Shown: positions 15,144 through 23,949, counted from the first letter of the stretch. The stretch: 64,000 bases of DNA from UBA981 sp942490995 (GCA_942490995.1 CALOBG010000055.1:16058-80057); one strand, 5' to 3'. Made by a program: numbers and translations. Notes: generated by a model not told the origin, from the letters alone.

Positions 15144-17260
15144 GCGCGGCAGGCGAGTTTCTGCATGCGGTGTGTCCGCACGATTGCCCGTCGACCTGCG
15201 CCCTGGAAGTCGAACGTCTGGCGCCGGACCGTATCGGTCGTGTGCGCGGCGCCAGCGCCAACAGCTATACCCGCGGCGTGATCTGTTCCAAGGTCGCGCG
15301 CTACGCCGAACGCATTCACCACCCCGACCGCCTGACTACGCCGCTGCGGCGACACGGCGAAAAAGGCAGCGGCGACTTTCGTCCGATCAGTTGGGACGAC
15401 GCCCTCGACGAGGTTGCCGAAGCGTTCCTCGCCGCCGAGCAACGCTATGGCGCGGAGACCGTGTGGCCGTATTTTTTTGCCGGCACCATGGGCCTGGTGA
15501 TGCGCGACGGCATCAACCGTCTGCGTCATGCCAAACGCTATTCCGGCGAGCACGCAACCATCTGCACCAGCCTGTCCTTCACCGGCTTCATGGCGGGAGC
15601 CGGACGCCTGTCCGGCGTCGATCCGCGTGAAATGGCCCACGCCGATGTCATCGTCATCTGGGGCACGAACGCGGCCGCCACCCAGATCAATGTCATGACC
15701 CACGCGCTCGAAGCACGTCGAGCGCGCGGCACCCGGCTGGTCGTGGTCGATACCTATCGCAATGCGACCGCCAAACAGGCCGACCTCTTCGTCTGTGTAA
15801 AACCCGGCACCGACGCGGCCCTGGCCTGTGCGATCATGCATATCCTGTTCCGCGATAACCTCGCCGACCGTGACTACCTCGCGCGCTACAGCGACGCTCC
15901 AGCCGAGCTCGAACAACATCTGGCCACGCGTGACCCGGCCTGGGCGAGCGCGATCTGCGGGGTCACGGTCGACACCATCGAAGCCATGGCGGCGCTGATC
16001 GGCCGCCATCCGCGTACCTTCCTGCGTCTGGGTTATGGCTTCGCCCGCCAACGCAACGGCGCGGTCAACATGCACGCGGCCGCTTCCATCGCCGCGGTCA
16101 GCGGCGCGTGGCAACATCTCGGCGGCGGGGCGCTGCACAACAACGGCGCCATCTATCACTGGGACCGTACCTTGATCGATGGCCTGGACGTGCGCGATCC
16201 CAGCGTGCGCCTGCTCGATCAATCACGTATTGGCGCGGTACTGAACGGTGAAAAATTCGCCCTCGGCGGCGGCCCGCCGGTCACCGCGCTGCTGGTCCAG
16301 AACACCAATCCGATGTCGGTTGCACCAGACCTGAACGCGGTCCGCCGCGGCTTCGCGCGCAACGATCTATTTACCTGCGTGCATGAGCAGTTCATGACCG
16401 AAACCGCGCAAATGGCGGACATCGTGCTGCCGGCGACGATGTTTCTTGAACACGACGACCTGTACCAGGGCGGTGGCCACCAGCACATCCAGTTCGGACC
16501 CAAAGTCGTCGCGCCGCCGGGCCAGTGCCGTTCCAATCACGAAGTGATCTGCGCATTGGCTACGCGCGTCGGCGCGCAACATCGTGGCTTTGACATGAGT
16601 CCGCGGGAAATCATCGACTGGACGCTGCGCGCCTCCGGCTGGGGCGACCTCGAGACCCTTGAGCGTGAACACTGGATCGACGCGCAACCAGACTTCGACA
16701 CGGCACATTTCGCCAATGGCTTCGGCCACCCCGACCGGCGCTGGCACTTCAAAGTCGACTGGCCGGCGCTCGCACCGAGCGGCTTTGTGGCTGCCGAACA
16801 CGTGCGCAGCATGCCCACCCTGCCCGACCACTGGGCCGCGATCGAGAACAGCGATGCCGAGTGGCCGCTGCGCCTGGTGACGGCGCCGGCGCGACACTTT
16901 CTGAACTCCTCTTTCAACGAAACCCCGACCTCGAGACGCCGCCAGCGCCGGCCGAGCGTGATGGTGCATCCGCACGATGCCGGCGTGCTCGGCATCGCCG
17001 ACGGCGACCGCGTCACGGTCCGCAGCCGGCGTGGCGAACTGGAGATCCACGCCGAGCTTGTCGACGTCATGCAGCCCGGTGTCGTCATCATCGAAAGCGT
17101 ATGGCCAAACGACGCGTTCGTCGGCGGACTGGGGGTCAATGTCCTGACCGGCGCCGATCCCGCCGGCCCGATCGGCGGCGCCGCGTTTCACGACAACAGC
17201 GTAGCGATTATCCCGTTGCCGGCGGCGCGCGACAGTGGCGCCGCGTCGGGATCGAGTTGA
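15140..17260 (+). CDS. Molybdopterin-dependent oxidoreductase with 4Fe-4S cluster (second, distinct)
   Basis: A 706-residue DMSO-reductase-superfamily catalytic subunit. The cluster ligands are C12-x3-C16-x3-C20-x28-C49 (CPHDCPSTC...GVICSK). C142 (ATICTSLS) is the probable Mo/W ligand. Cofactor-binding segments VIWGTNAAATQINVMTH and LVQNTNPMSVAPD are visible, with the C-terminal barrel from about 575 onwards including SFNETPTSRRR. No Tat signal and no neighbouring redox subunit. The next gene, a polyphosphate kinase, is 66 bases away and probably separate. The substrate is unknown. Confidence 0.85.
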   Translation: MSAAGEFLHAVCPHDCPSTCALEVERLAPDRIGRVRGASANSYTRGVICSKVARYAERIHHPDRLTTPLRRHGEKGSGDFRPISWDDALDEVAEAFLAAEQRYGAETVWPYFFAGTMGLVMRDGINRLRHAKRYSGEHATICTSLSFTGFMAGAGRLSGVDPREMAHADVIVIWGTNAAATQINVMTHALEARRARGTRLVVVDTYRNATAKQADLFVCVKPGTDAALACAIMHILFRDNLADRDYLARYSDAPAELEQHLATRDPAWASAICGVTVDTIEAMAALIGRHPRTFLRLGYGFARQRNGAVNMHAAASIAAVSGAWQHLGGGALHNNGAIYHWDRTLIDGLDVRDPSVRLLDQSRIGAVLNGEKFALGGGPPVTALLVQNTNPMSVAPDLNAVRRGFARNDLFTCVHEQFMTETAQMADIVLPATMFLEHDDLYQGGGHQHIQFGPKVVAPPGQCRSNHEVICALATRVGAQHRGFDMSPREIIDWTLRASGWGDLETLEREHWIDAQPDFDTAHFANGFGHPDRRWHFKVDWPALAPSGFVAAEHVRSMPTLPDHWAAIENSDAEWPLRLVTAPARHFLNSSFNETPTSRRRQRRPSVMVHPHDAGVLGIADGDRVTVRSRRGELEIHAELVDVMQPGVVIIESVWPNDAFVGGLGVNVLTGADPAGPIGGAAFHDNSVAIIPLPAARDSGAASGSS

Positions 17261-17326
17261 CGTTGATCAAAACCGCGCCGCGTATGCTCCTATATAAGTC
17301 TCGCAGCAGGTTCGAGGGTACTGACG

Positions 17327-18808
17327 ATGTTTGAAGCGGTCGAGCTCGGACGCAAGGTTTCCAGAAACGAGTTTGATGCGCGCGAACCCGATCTGCACGC
17401 CAGATTGCTCGACGTCCAGCGCCAGTTTCGCGATGCCGATTTTCCGGTCATCGTGATCGTGTCGGGCGTCGAAGGCGCGGGCAAAGGAGAAGTGGTCAGC
17501 CTGATCCATAAATGGATGGATGTGCGCGGCCTGGAAACGCATGCGTTCTGGGAAGAAACCGACGAAGAGCGACTGCGGCCGCGCTTCTGGCGATTCTGGC
17601 GTGCCCTGCCGGCGCACGGCCGCCTGCACGTGCTGTTCGGATCGTGGTACACCCAACCGATCATCAGCGCCGCGATGAAGCAGATCAAGACATCGCGCTT
17701 CGACCGTGAGCTCGAACGTATTCGTCATTTTGAGGACATGCTCGTCGACGACGGCGCGCTGATTATCAAACTGTGGTTCCATCTCTCCAAAAGTGCGCAG
17801 CTCAAGCGCCTCAAGGCCGATGCCAAAGGCAAAAAAAAGGGGCGGAAACTGTCCCCCCTGACCAAGACGTTTTCACGTCGCTACGACAAGTTCGCCCTGG
17901 TCTCGGAGCGCGCCCTGCGTAAGACCGACGTCTCGCACTCGCCGTGGCATATCATCGAGGCCGAAAATCGCCGCTACCGTAACCTCAAGGTCGGCGAAAT
18001 AATCTACGAACGCATCCGCGATCGCCTCAAGGATCCTGCGCCTGACAGCGGCCGCGTGACGGTCAGTTCTCCGGCCCTGCACAAACGCGGAGAGCCCGGC
18101 GTGCTCAGCGCCGTGCCGCTCGATCGCACCATCAGCGACGCTGCCTACCGTCGCGGTCTGAAACGTTATCAACGAGACATTTACGAACTGGCCTGGAAAG
18201 CGCACCAGCAGGGCGTCAACACCGTCGCGGTATTCGAAGGCTGGGACGCGGCCGGCAAAGGCGGCGCCATTCGGCGCGTCACCCAGGCCATGGATGCACG
18301 CCTGTACCGAGTGATATCGGTGGCGGCGCCCAGCGACGAAGAGAAAGCCCATCATTACCTGTGGCGCTTCTGGCGCCATCTACCGCGGGCCGGCTACCAG
18401 ACCCTCTACGACCGCTCGTGGTACGGCCGCGTGCTGGTCGAGCGAGTCGAAAAATTCGCCACCGAATTCGAGTGGCAGCGGGCCTATAACGAAATCAATT
18501 CGTTCGAGGAACAGCTCGTGGAACACGGCTCGGTGGTGGTCAAGAACTGGATAAACATCGATCCGGAAGAACAACTGCGGCGTTTCCAGGAGCGCGAAAA
18601 AACCCCGTGGAAACAGCACAAGATCACCGACGAAGACTGGCGCAACCGCGAACGCTGGGACGACTACGACTGCGCCATCAGCGACATGGTGACACGCACA
18701 TCGACCGAAATTGCACCGTGGAACCTGGTGCCGGGTAACGACAAGCGCTACGCCCGCATCGAAGTCCTGCGCCACTATTGTGAACGCCTCGAGGCGGTGC
18801 TGGGGTAA
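17327..18808 (+). CDS. pap: Two-domain polyphosphate kinase 2 (class II; polyphosphate:AMP phosphotransferase)
   Basis: 493 residues with two PPK2 domains. The N-terminal one has a degenerate Walker A (GVEGAGKGE, 47-55). The C-terminal one has the full catalytic set: GWDAAGKGG (305-313) and YDRSWYGRV. Class II two-domain PPK2 enzymes phosphorylate AMP to ADP with polyphosphate, using only the C-terminal domain; both length and layout fit. The insertion KGKKKGRK (about 165-172) is the basic lid region. Nothing nearby links it to other polyphosphate genes. Confidence 0.88.
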   Translation: MFEAVELGRKVSRNEFDAREPDLHARLLDVQRQFRDADFPVIVIVSGVEGAGKGEVVSLIHKWMDVRGLETHAFWEETDEERLRPRFWRFWRALPAHGRLHVLFGSWYTQPIISAAMKQIKTSRFDRELERIRHFEDMLVDDGALIIKLWFHLSKSAQLKRLKADAKGKKKGRKLSPLTKTFSRRYDKFALVSERALRKTDVSHSPWHIIEAENRRYRNLKVGEIIYERIRDRLKDPAPDSGRVTVSSPALHKRGEPGVLSAVPLDRTISDAAYRRGLKRYQRDIYELAWKAHQQGVNTVAVFEGWDAAGKGGAIRRVTQAMDARLYRVISVAAPSDEEKAHHYLWRFWRHLPRAGYQTLYDRSWYGRVLVERVEKFATEFEWQRAYNEINSFEEQLVEHGSVVVKNWINIDPEEQLRRFQEREKTPWKQHKITDEDWRNRERWDDYDCAISDMVTRTSTEIAPWNLVPGNDKRYARIEVLRHYCERLEAVLG

Positions 18809-18841
18809 CCGTCACCACGACCGCCAAACCGGCCTTCGTGA

Positions 18842-19783
18842 TCAGGAGCCGCGACTGATCCAGGGACTGCTCAGACTATGGCTCGCGGCCAGCGCGGCCA
18901 GTGCATGCGCGACGTCTTCGCGGCTGGCATAACCGCTCAACACCACGCGGTGCCAGCCGACGCCGGCGACCTCGACGATTTCCACATCCGCGGCATAACC
19001 GCTCGCGCCAAGCTGAGCGCGCAGGCGGTCCGCGGCATCGGCGTCGCGATACGAAGCCAGGTTTGCGCGCCACTCGCCCTCGGCGTCGATTACGCCCTGG
19101 CCAGCCTGGGGCTCGGTCTCCTGCGCCCAGCGGCCGAGATCATCGTTATCGACCGGGCCGACCGGCAAGGCCGGAGCGCCGCGTGGCGCCATGAACAGGC
19201 TCAACGGTGTGTCCAGGGTTGTGGTGGTACCGTCGCGCTCAATGCTGACGCTACCCTCGAGCAACACGACGAAATCACGCGCGTCCTCGGCCTTGCCCCA
19301 GACATCCGTGCCACGTATGCCGATCGTTGCGGAACGCAGGCGAGCGCGGATATCACGTTTGCGATCGACCAGGGTGGTGGTAAAACGAAACGCGCCACGC
19401 ACGATATCGAGCACACCCTCGAACACGCCGTCCGCGTCGGCCGGCGGCTGCAGGCTTTCGAGCGTGAGGCTGGCTTCGGCGCCCAGCTTGACGTGGCTGC
19501 CTTCGGCCAGCCTCAGCAATACCCGCGCCTGCGGACCGGTGACGACGCGATCGGCGCTCTGCAACATTGCGCCGCGGCGCAGCGGCTGGCGCTGACCGTC
19601 GCGTTCGAGCCAGGCGGGCGCCTGCAGCAGCCGCACCGTCGCCGCCGGTTGCGCGAACGCCGGCGCGCAGAAGCCAGCACCGAGTACCAGCACGCCGCCG
19701 AGGGACAACAGTACTGTCGTTGATCGCACCCACGCCACGGGAAAGGCACCGAGTATTCCGCAGCCGCTTGTGTTCTTCGACAT
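18842..19783 (-). CDS. Exported FecR-domain protein with C-terminal SPOR domain
   Basis: 313 residues. The N-terminal hydrophobic segment VLLSLGGVLVLGAGFCAPAFAQ is a signal peptide. A FecR domain follows (about 60-190), with RRGAMLQSADRVVTGPQARVLLRLAEGSHVKLG and SATIGIRGTDVWG. The C-terminal 70 residues (GEWRANLASYRDADAADRLRAQLGASGYAADV...WHRVVLSGYASREDVAHAL) form a SPOR domain, which binds denuded peptidoglycan. A periplasmic, wall-associated role is likely. No ECF sigma factor is nearby. I chose ATG 19783 (GGGGG upstream) over ATG 19807. Confidence 0.75.
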   Translation of the reverse strand: MSKNTSGCGILGAFPVAWVRSTTVLLSLGGVLVLGAGFCAPAFAQPAATVRLLQAPAWLERDGQRQPLRRGAMLQSADRVVTGPQARVLLRLAEGSHVKLGAEASLTLESLQPPADADGVFEGVLDIVRGAFRFTTTLVDRKRDIRARLRSATIGIRGTDVWGKAEDARDFVVLLEGSVSIERDGTTTTLDTPLSLFMAPRGAPALPVGPVDNDDLGRWAQETEPQAGQGVIDAEGEWRANLASYRDADAADRLRAQLGASGYAADVEIVEVAGVGWHRVVLSGYASREDVAHALAALAASHSLSSPWISRGS

Positions 19784-19842
19784 CACGAACCCCCGCCATT
19801 GCAGCAATTGCGGGTAGGTTATCGCGCGTCCAAGGAAGGTTC

Positions 19843-19869
19843 AAAAAAAACGGGGCCGAAGCCCCGTTT
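19843..19869 (-). terminator. Intrinsic terminator of hsp20 gene
   Basis: An 8-bp stem AACGGGGC / GCCCCGTT with a TTCG tetraloop, followed on the minus strand by eight T residues. Confidence 0.88.
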
Positions 19870-19895
19870 AGTAATCGCGGTCGCGATGAGCGCTG

Positions 19896-20345
19896 TCAGC
19901 TTCTCACCTCGATTTTTTTCGGCCGCGGCTGTTCCTTCTTGGGCAAGGTGATCTCGAGCACGCCGTGGGCGCTGCGCGCTTCGACGCGGTCAGCATCCGC
20001 TGTATCCGGCAGGCTGAAGCGGCGGTAAAAGTTGCCGAACACCCGTTCGTTGCGGCGTGCGCCGCCAGCGCCGTTGTTTTCCCGCTCCTCAGCCTTGCGT
20101 TCGCCGCTGAGGGCCAGCACGCCGTTTTCCATGGTGACATCGATAACATTCGGGTCGACACCGGGAACGTCGGCAACGATGACAAAACGGTCGTCGTATT
20201 CGTAAACGTCGACGGCCGGCATCCACGCCGCGGCGGCCGAAGTTGAATTATCTTCCGGCGCCACGATGGCGCTGCCGAAAGCGCGGTTCATTTCGTCCTG
20301 CAGACGACGGATGGTGATGATGGGGTCATAAATGTTGGTGCGCAT
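19896..20345 (-). CDS. Small heat-shock protein, Hsp20/alpha-crystallin family
   Basis: A 149-residue ATP-independent chaperone. The alpha-crystallin domain spans about 45-140: WMPAVDVYEYDDRFVIVADV, VIDVTMENGVLALSGERK, FYRRFSLPDTADADRVEARS and the conserved GVLEITLPK. A short IEVRS tail replaces the usual IxI motif. ATG 20345 has GGAGG 8 bases upstream; the longer frame to 20411 has none. It is followed by its own terminator. Heat regulation is expected from the family, but I see no clear sigma-32 site. Confidence 0.9.
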   Translation of the reverse strand: MRTNIYDPIITIRRLQDEMNRAFGSAIVAPEDNSTSAAAAWMPAVDVYEYDDRFVIVADVPGVDPNVIDVTMENGVLALSGERKAEERENNGAGGARRNERVFGNFYRRFSLPDTADADRVEARSAHGVLEITLPKKEQPRPKKIEVRS

Positions 20346-20660
20346 GGTCTTGGCCTCCAGAGCTGCCAGGTTTCGATACGACGAAGATGGGGCGGCCGGC
20401 ACCCATTTCAAGCGTCCGCAAAGCAGATTTTTCGCCTTGATTTTTGGGCGTATGACCCCACGTAGTTGATGCCGGTCAAAGGCTGCGTGCCTGGTTCAGA
20501 CAGGATCACCTCGGTTCCTGGCGACTGCGGCACGCAGGCGGCCTCGATCCCTCGCCTGGCGCCGCGAACACCCCCGCCAATCCTCAGTTCGCGGCGCCGG
20601 GTTCCTTGACCGCATTGCGGCAAAAGCCCCGCGCGCTGGCTCAGCGAACGCGGCCTGCGC
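20346..20660. other. Intergenic stretch without a gene
   Basis: About 315 bases upstream of hsp20 and of the next rightward genes. Only weak, poorly supported frames are present. It should hold the hsp20 promoter, but I cannot place it with confidence. Confidence 0.5.
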
Positions 20661-20666
20661 TACAGT
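20661..20666 (+). promoter_or_regulatory. Possible -10 element (TACAGT)
   Basis: TACAGT lies 31 bases before the short ORF at 20697, as do similar elements before several genes in this window. No clear -35. Confidence 0.3.
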
Positions 20667-20696
20667 GGCGGCGTGACAGATCGATCGGAGGACAGC

Positions 20697-20846
20697 ATGA
20701 GTTGCGTCGTAAGGTCCGGGCTTGATGATCCGCCCGCCGCCACCAGCGTGGGTATGCCGGCAGGCTTCATGTCCGACGGCAGTCCTCGGCGCAGCCGTAG
20801 CGGGTCAGTCGTGACGGTGCCGGCATCCGCGGGTGTTCCGGTCTGA
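20697..20846 (+). CDS. Possible 49-residue ORF upstream of isoaspartyl methyltransferase
   Basis: ATG 20697 has a near-ideal GGAGGACAGC ribosome binding site and a -10-like element 31 bases away. The encoded peptide (MSCVVRSGLDDPPAATSVGM...) has no recognisable domain. It ends 10 bases before the methyltransferase start, so it may be a leader peptide or a small protein. The composition is ordinary for a GC-rich spurious frame, which lowers confidence. Confidence 0.35.
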   Translation: MSCVVRSGLDDPPAATSVGMPAGFMSDGSPRRSRSGSVVTVPASAGVPV

Positions 20847-20856
20847 GCGTGGGTGA

Positions 20857-21612
20857 ATGTGGGCTCCGGTCGAACGCTGGCCGCGCACACGCAGCACGGG
20901 TGTGGCGCTGCTGCTGTTCGGCGCCAGCGCGTGCATGAGTAACGAGACCGACGAGGGCGGCTTCGCGCGTGCCCACGAACGACTGCTCGATATCGTTGCC
21001 GGCGATTTCCGCGCAACTGCCGACGCTACCGGCCTGCTCGACTTTGACCCGCGCGTGCGCAAGGCCATGCGCGCGGTACCCCGCCACGAGTTCGTCGACC
21101 CGCGCGAGCGCGCCGCTGCCTACGCCAATCATCCGCTTTCGATCGGCCACGGCCAGACCATCTCGCAGCCGTTCATCGTCGCCCTCATGAGCCAGCTCGC
21201 GGCGCTCAGCCCGGGCGCCCGGGTGCTGGAAATCGGCACCGGCTCGGGCTACCAGGCGGCGGTGCTGGCCGAACTCGGCGCCACGGTTTTCAGCATTGAA
21301 ATCATCGCGCCACTGGCCGAGCGCGCGCGCAATACCCTGGCAAGACTCGGTTACGGGCAGGTTGAGGTGCGAGTTGGCGACGGCAACGCAGGCTGGCCCG
21401 AGGCCGCACCGTTCGCCGCCATCCTGGTGACCGCGGGCGGTCGCCTGCCGCTCGCCCTGCTCGAACAATTGGCGCCGGACGGACGTATCGTGATCCCGAT
21501 CGAAAGCGAGGACGGCATGCAGACACTCACCGTCGTAACGCTGGACGACGACGGCGAGGCGGTTTTCACACCGGTGCTGCCGGTGCGTTTCGTGCCCCTG
21601 GTCGACGGCTGA
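20857..21612 (+). CDS. pcm: Protein-L-isoaspartate O-methyltransferase with lipoprotein-like N-terminus
   Basis: It repairs isoaspartyl residues using S-adenosylmethionine. From residue 27 the sequence is standard PIMT: the HEFVDP and YANHPLSIGHGQTISQPFIVALM region, then SAM motif I VLEIGTGSGYQAAVLAEL. The unusual part is the first 26 residues, MWAPVERWPRTRSTGVALLL then FGASAC, a basic and hydrophobic stretch ending in a lipobox-like ASAC. If ATG 20857 is used, the enzyme would be an exported lipoprotein; ATG 20935 would give a normal cytosolic enzyme but has no ribosome binding site. The catalytic domain is certain, the location is not. Confidence 0.82.
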   Translation: MWAPVERWPRTRSTGVALLLFGASACMSNETDEGGFARAHERLLDIVAGDFRATADATGLLDFDPRVRKAMRAVPRHEFVDPRERAAAYANHPLSIGHGQTISQPFIVALMSQLAALSPGARVLEIGTGSGYQAAVLAELGATVFSIEIIAPLAERARNTLARLGYGQVEVRVGDGNAGWPEAAPFAAILVTAGGRLPLALLEQLAPDGRIVIPIESEDGMQTLTVVTLDDDGEAVFTPVLPVRFVPLVDG

Positions 21613-21685
21613 ATTCTGCCCGGCGGTGCACGGCGGGGTGGCCGTCGGCTACCATAAGGTCCGCCACGCACTCGAGGACCGTCCC

Positions 21686-22366
21686 ATGATCGATCTCTAC
21701 ACCGATGCCACGCCCAACGGCTGGAAAGTCTCCGTCATGCTCGAAGAGATCGGCATGCCGTATACCACCCACCACGTCGACATCATGACCGGCGTGCAAA
21801 AAGAAGACTGGTTCGTGAAGCTGTGTCCGAACGGACGCATTCCGGCGATTGTCGATCGCGACAACGGCGATTTCGCGATTTTCGAATCCGGCGCGATCAT
21901 GCTCTACCTGGCAAAAAAGAGCGGCCAACTGATGCCCGCCGACGACAAGGGCGAATCGCGTGTAACGCAATGGCTGATGTTCCAGATGGCGGGGATCGGC
22001 CCGATGATGGGCCAGTCAAACGTGTTTTACCGCTATTTTCCCGAGAAGCTGCCGTCAGCGATCGCCCGCTACCACAACGAGTGCCGGCGCCTGTATGAAG
22101 TACTCGACCGCCAGCTCCAGGGCCGCGAATTCCTGTGCGACGAATACTCAATCGCCGATATCGCCAACTGGTGCTGGATCCGTATTCACTTCTGGGGTGG
22201 CACCAGCGTCGACGGTCTGGAAAATCTGCAGGCCTGGATGGCGCGCCTGGAAGCACGCCCGGCGTGCCAGCGTGGTATCGCGGTGCCACACCCGACCGAC
22301 TTCGCCAAGCTCGAAGCCGATCTCGCCACCGACGACAGCAAGGTCCGCGGGCTGGTAACGAAATGA
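21686..22366 (+). CDS. Glutathione S-transferase, YfcG/YghU-like
   Basis: 226 residues. The N-terminal thioredoxin-like domain begins MIDLYTDATPNGWKVSVMLEE and contains NGRIPAIVD (cis-Pro) and FESGAIMLYLA (the glutathione gamma-glutamyl site). The all-alpha C-terminal domain spans about 90-205. The TPNGWK segment is typical of the nu-class disulfide-bond oxidoreductases YfcG and YghU. ATG 21686 has GAGG upstream; the frame extends to 21626 without support. Its stop overlaps the next start (ATGA). Confidence 0.88.
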   Translation: MIDLYTDATPNGWKVSVMLEEIGMPYTTHHVDIMTGVQKEDWFVKLCPNGRIPAIVDRDNGDFAIFESGAIMLYLAKKSGQLMPADDKGESRVTQWLMFQMAGIGPMMGQSNVFYRYFPEKLPSAIARYHNECRRLYEVLDRQLQGREFLCDEYSIADIANWCWIRIHFWGGTSVDGLENLQAWMARLEARPACQRGIAVPHPTDFAKLEADLATDDSKVRGLVTK

Positions 22367-23085
22367 GTCCGGCGATGCACATCGCGGCCCTCGACGATGC
22401 GCCGACGTGCACGGACCGCGATCTTTACGAGTCGCGACTCACGCTGGACGGTGCGCGAATTATCGAACTCGGCTGCGGCGCCGCGGTCCACACCCGCGCC
22501 ATTGCCGGTGGCGGGCCCGACCGGCGCGTGATCGCCTTTGAAGTGGACCGCGTTCAGCACCACAGGAATCTTGCCATTACCGACCTGCCGAACGTCGAAT
22601 TTCGCTACGGCGGCGCCGAGAAAATCGACGGCGAAGAGAGCGGCTGTGACGTGGTTTTCATGTTCAAGTCGCTGCACCACGTGCCGCTGGCGGCGCTCGA
22701 CGCCGCCTTGCGCGAAATCAACCGGGTACTCAAGCCCGGGGGTTATGCATACCTTTCCGAGCCGGTGTTCGCCGGTGCCTTCAATGACATCATCCGCCTG
22801 TTCCACGACGAGCAGCGGGTGCGCGAAGCGGCCTTTGCGGCCATCACGCGCGCCGTCGACGCAGGCCTGTTCGAGCTTGCCGAGGAGACCTTTTTCCTCG
22901 CTCCCAGCCGCTATCAGGATTTCGACGAATTCGAACAGCGCATCATCAACGCCACCCACACCGAGCATCGCCTCGACGACCTCACCTACCGACGCGTACG
23001 CGAACTGTTCGAACAACACAGCAGCGCAAACGGCGCCGAATTTGCCGTGCCGATGCGCCTCGATCTGTTGCGCAAACCGGTCTAA
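22363..23085 (+). CDS. Class I SAM-dependent methyltransferase
   Basis: 240 residues. Motif I is IIELGCGAAVHTRAIAGGG, the motif II region is VVFMFKSLHHVPL, and the post-motif is REINRVLKPGGYAYLSEPVF. The start ATG 22363 overlaps the GST stop by four bases, so the two are co-translated; a thiol or sulfur-compound substrate would make sense but is not shown. The overlap settles the start against a longer frame to 22135. Confidence 0.78.
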   Translation: MSPAMHIAALDDAPTCTDRDLYESRLTLDGARIIELGCGAAVHTRAIAGGGPDRRVIAFEVDRVQHHRNLAITDLPNVEFRYGGAEKIDGEESGCDVVFMFKSLHHVPLAALDAALREINRVLKPGGYAYLSEPVFAGAFNDIIRLFHDEQRVREAAFAAITRAVDAGLFELAEETFFLAPSRYQDFDEFEQRIINATHTEHRLDDLTYRRVRELFEQHSSANGAEFAVPMRLDLLRKPV

Positions 23086-23112
23086 GGGTCCTGGCCCCTG
23101 GCGGGCGCGGCC

Positions 23113-23949
23113 TTATCCGGCCGCGCGCAGCGCCGCGATGCGCGCGGTGAGCGGAGGGTGGGTCGAGAGCAGGTTACCAAGCGCACCGTTGATCCCGAAC
23201 GCTTCGATCGCATCGGGCAAGGGCTGGGGTTCGGCGGCGCGTTGCAGGGATTCCAGCGCGGCGATCATCTTGTTGCGCCCGGCCAGCGAGGCGCCGCCGC
23301 TATCGGCACGATATTCGCGGTAGCGGCTGAACCAGCGCACCACCAGGGCGGCCAGGAAACCGAGCACCGCCTGGGCGGCAAAGTAACCGATGTAGTAACC
23401 GACCCCGCGACCGCGGCCGTCGCGGTCGATGGCACTGGCGATGAGTTGCGCAAAAACGATCACAAATGTATTCATGACGCCCTGCAGCAACGCCAGGGTG
23501 ACCATGTCGCCGTTCGCGACGTGGCTGATCTCATGGCCGAGTACGGCCTCGACTTCGTCCTGATCCATGTGACGCAACAGCCCGCTGCTGACCGCAACCA
23601 GAGCGTCATCCTTGTTCCAGCCGGTAGCGAACGCGTTGGGGCTCGGTGACTCGAACAGCGCGACTTCCGGCATGCCGATCCCGGCTGTCTGCGCCTGTCG
23701 CGCGACGGTGTCGAGCAGCCAGCGCTCGGTTGCATTGCGCGGTTGCGCGATAACTTCAGCGCCGACCGCCCGGCGCGCCATCGATTTCGACAGCAGCAGT
23801 GACACAAACGAACCGCCCATGCCGAACAAGGCGGCGAATACCAGGAAGCCGGCGGTACTCTGCTGGTCGAGTCCGAACAGCTTGAGCACGATCGAAAATA
23901 CGATCAGGACGGCAAAATTGGTAGCCAGAAACAAACCGATACGTAACAT
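23113..23949 (-). CDS. htpX: Membrane zinc metalloprotease HtpX
   Basis: 278 residues. Two N-terminal membrane helices (about 5-24, 33-53), the zinc motif H139-E-I-S-H143 and the third-ligand helix YREYRADSGGA are all as in E. coli HtpX, an M48 protease that removes misfolded inner-membrane proteins. Two further hydrophobic segments lie at about 150-210. GAGGAC precedes ATG 23949. It is convergent with the methyltransferase. Confidence 0.93.
   Translation of the reverse strand: MLRIGLFLATNFAVLIVFSIVLKLFGLDQQSTAGFLVFAALFGMGGSFVSLLLSKSMARRAVGAEVIAQPRNATERWLLDTVARQAQTAGIGMPEVALFESPSPNAFATGWNKDDALVAVSSGLLRHMDQDEVEAVLGHEISHVANGDMVTLALLQGVMNTFVIVFAQLIASAIDRDGRGRGVGYYIGYFAAQAVLGFLAALVVRWFSRYREYRADSGGASLAGRNKMIAALESLQRAAEPQPLPDAIEAFGINGALGNLLSTHPPLTARIAALRAAG

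Noticed and set aside
14861..16222. 453-codon open frame on the minus strand
   Set aside because: Antisense to the second molybdopterin enzyme and the short coupled ORF, with no motif or ribosome binding site.
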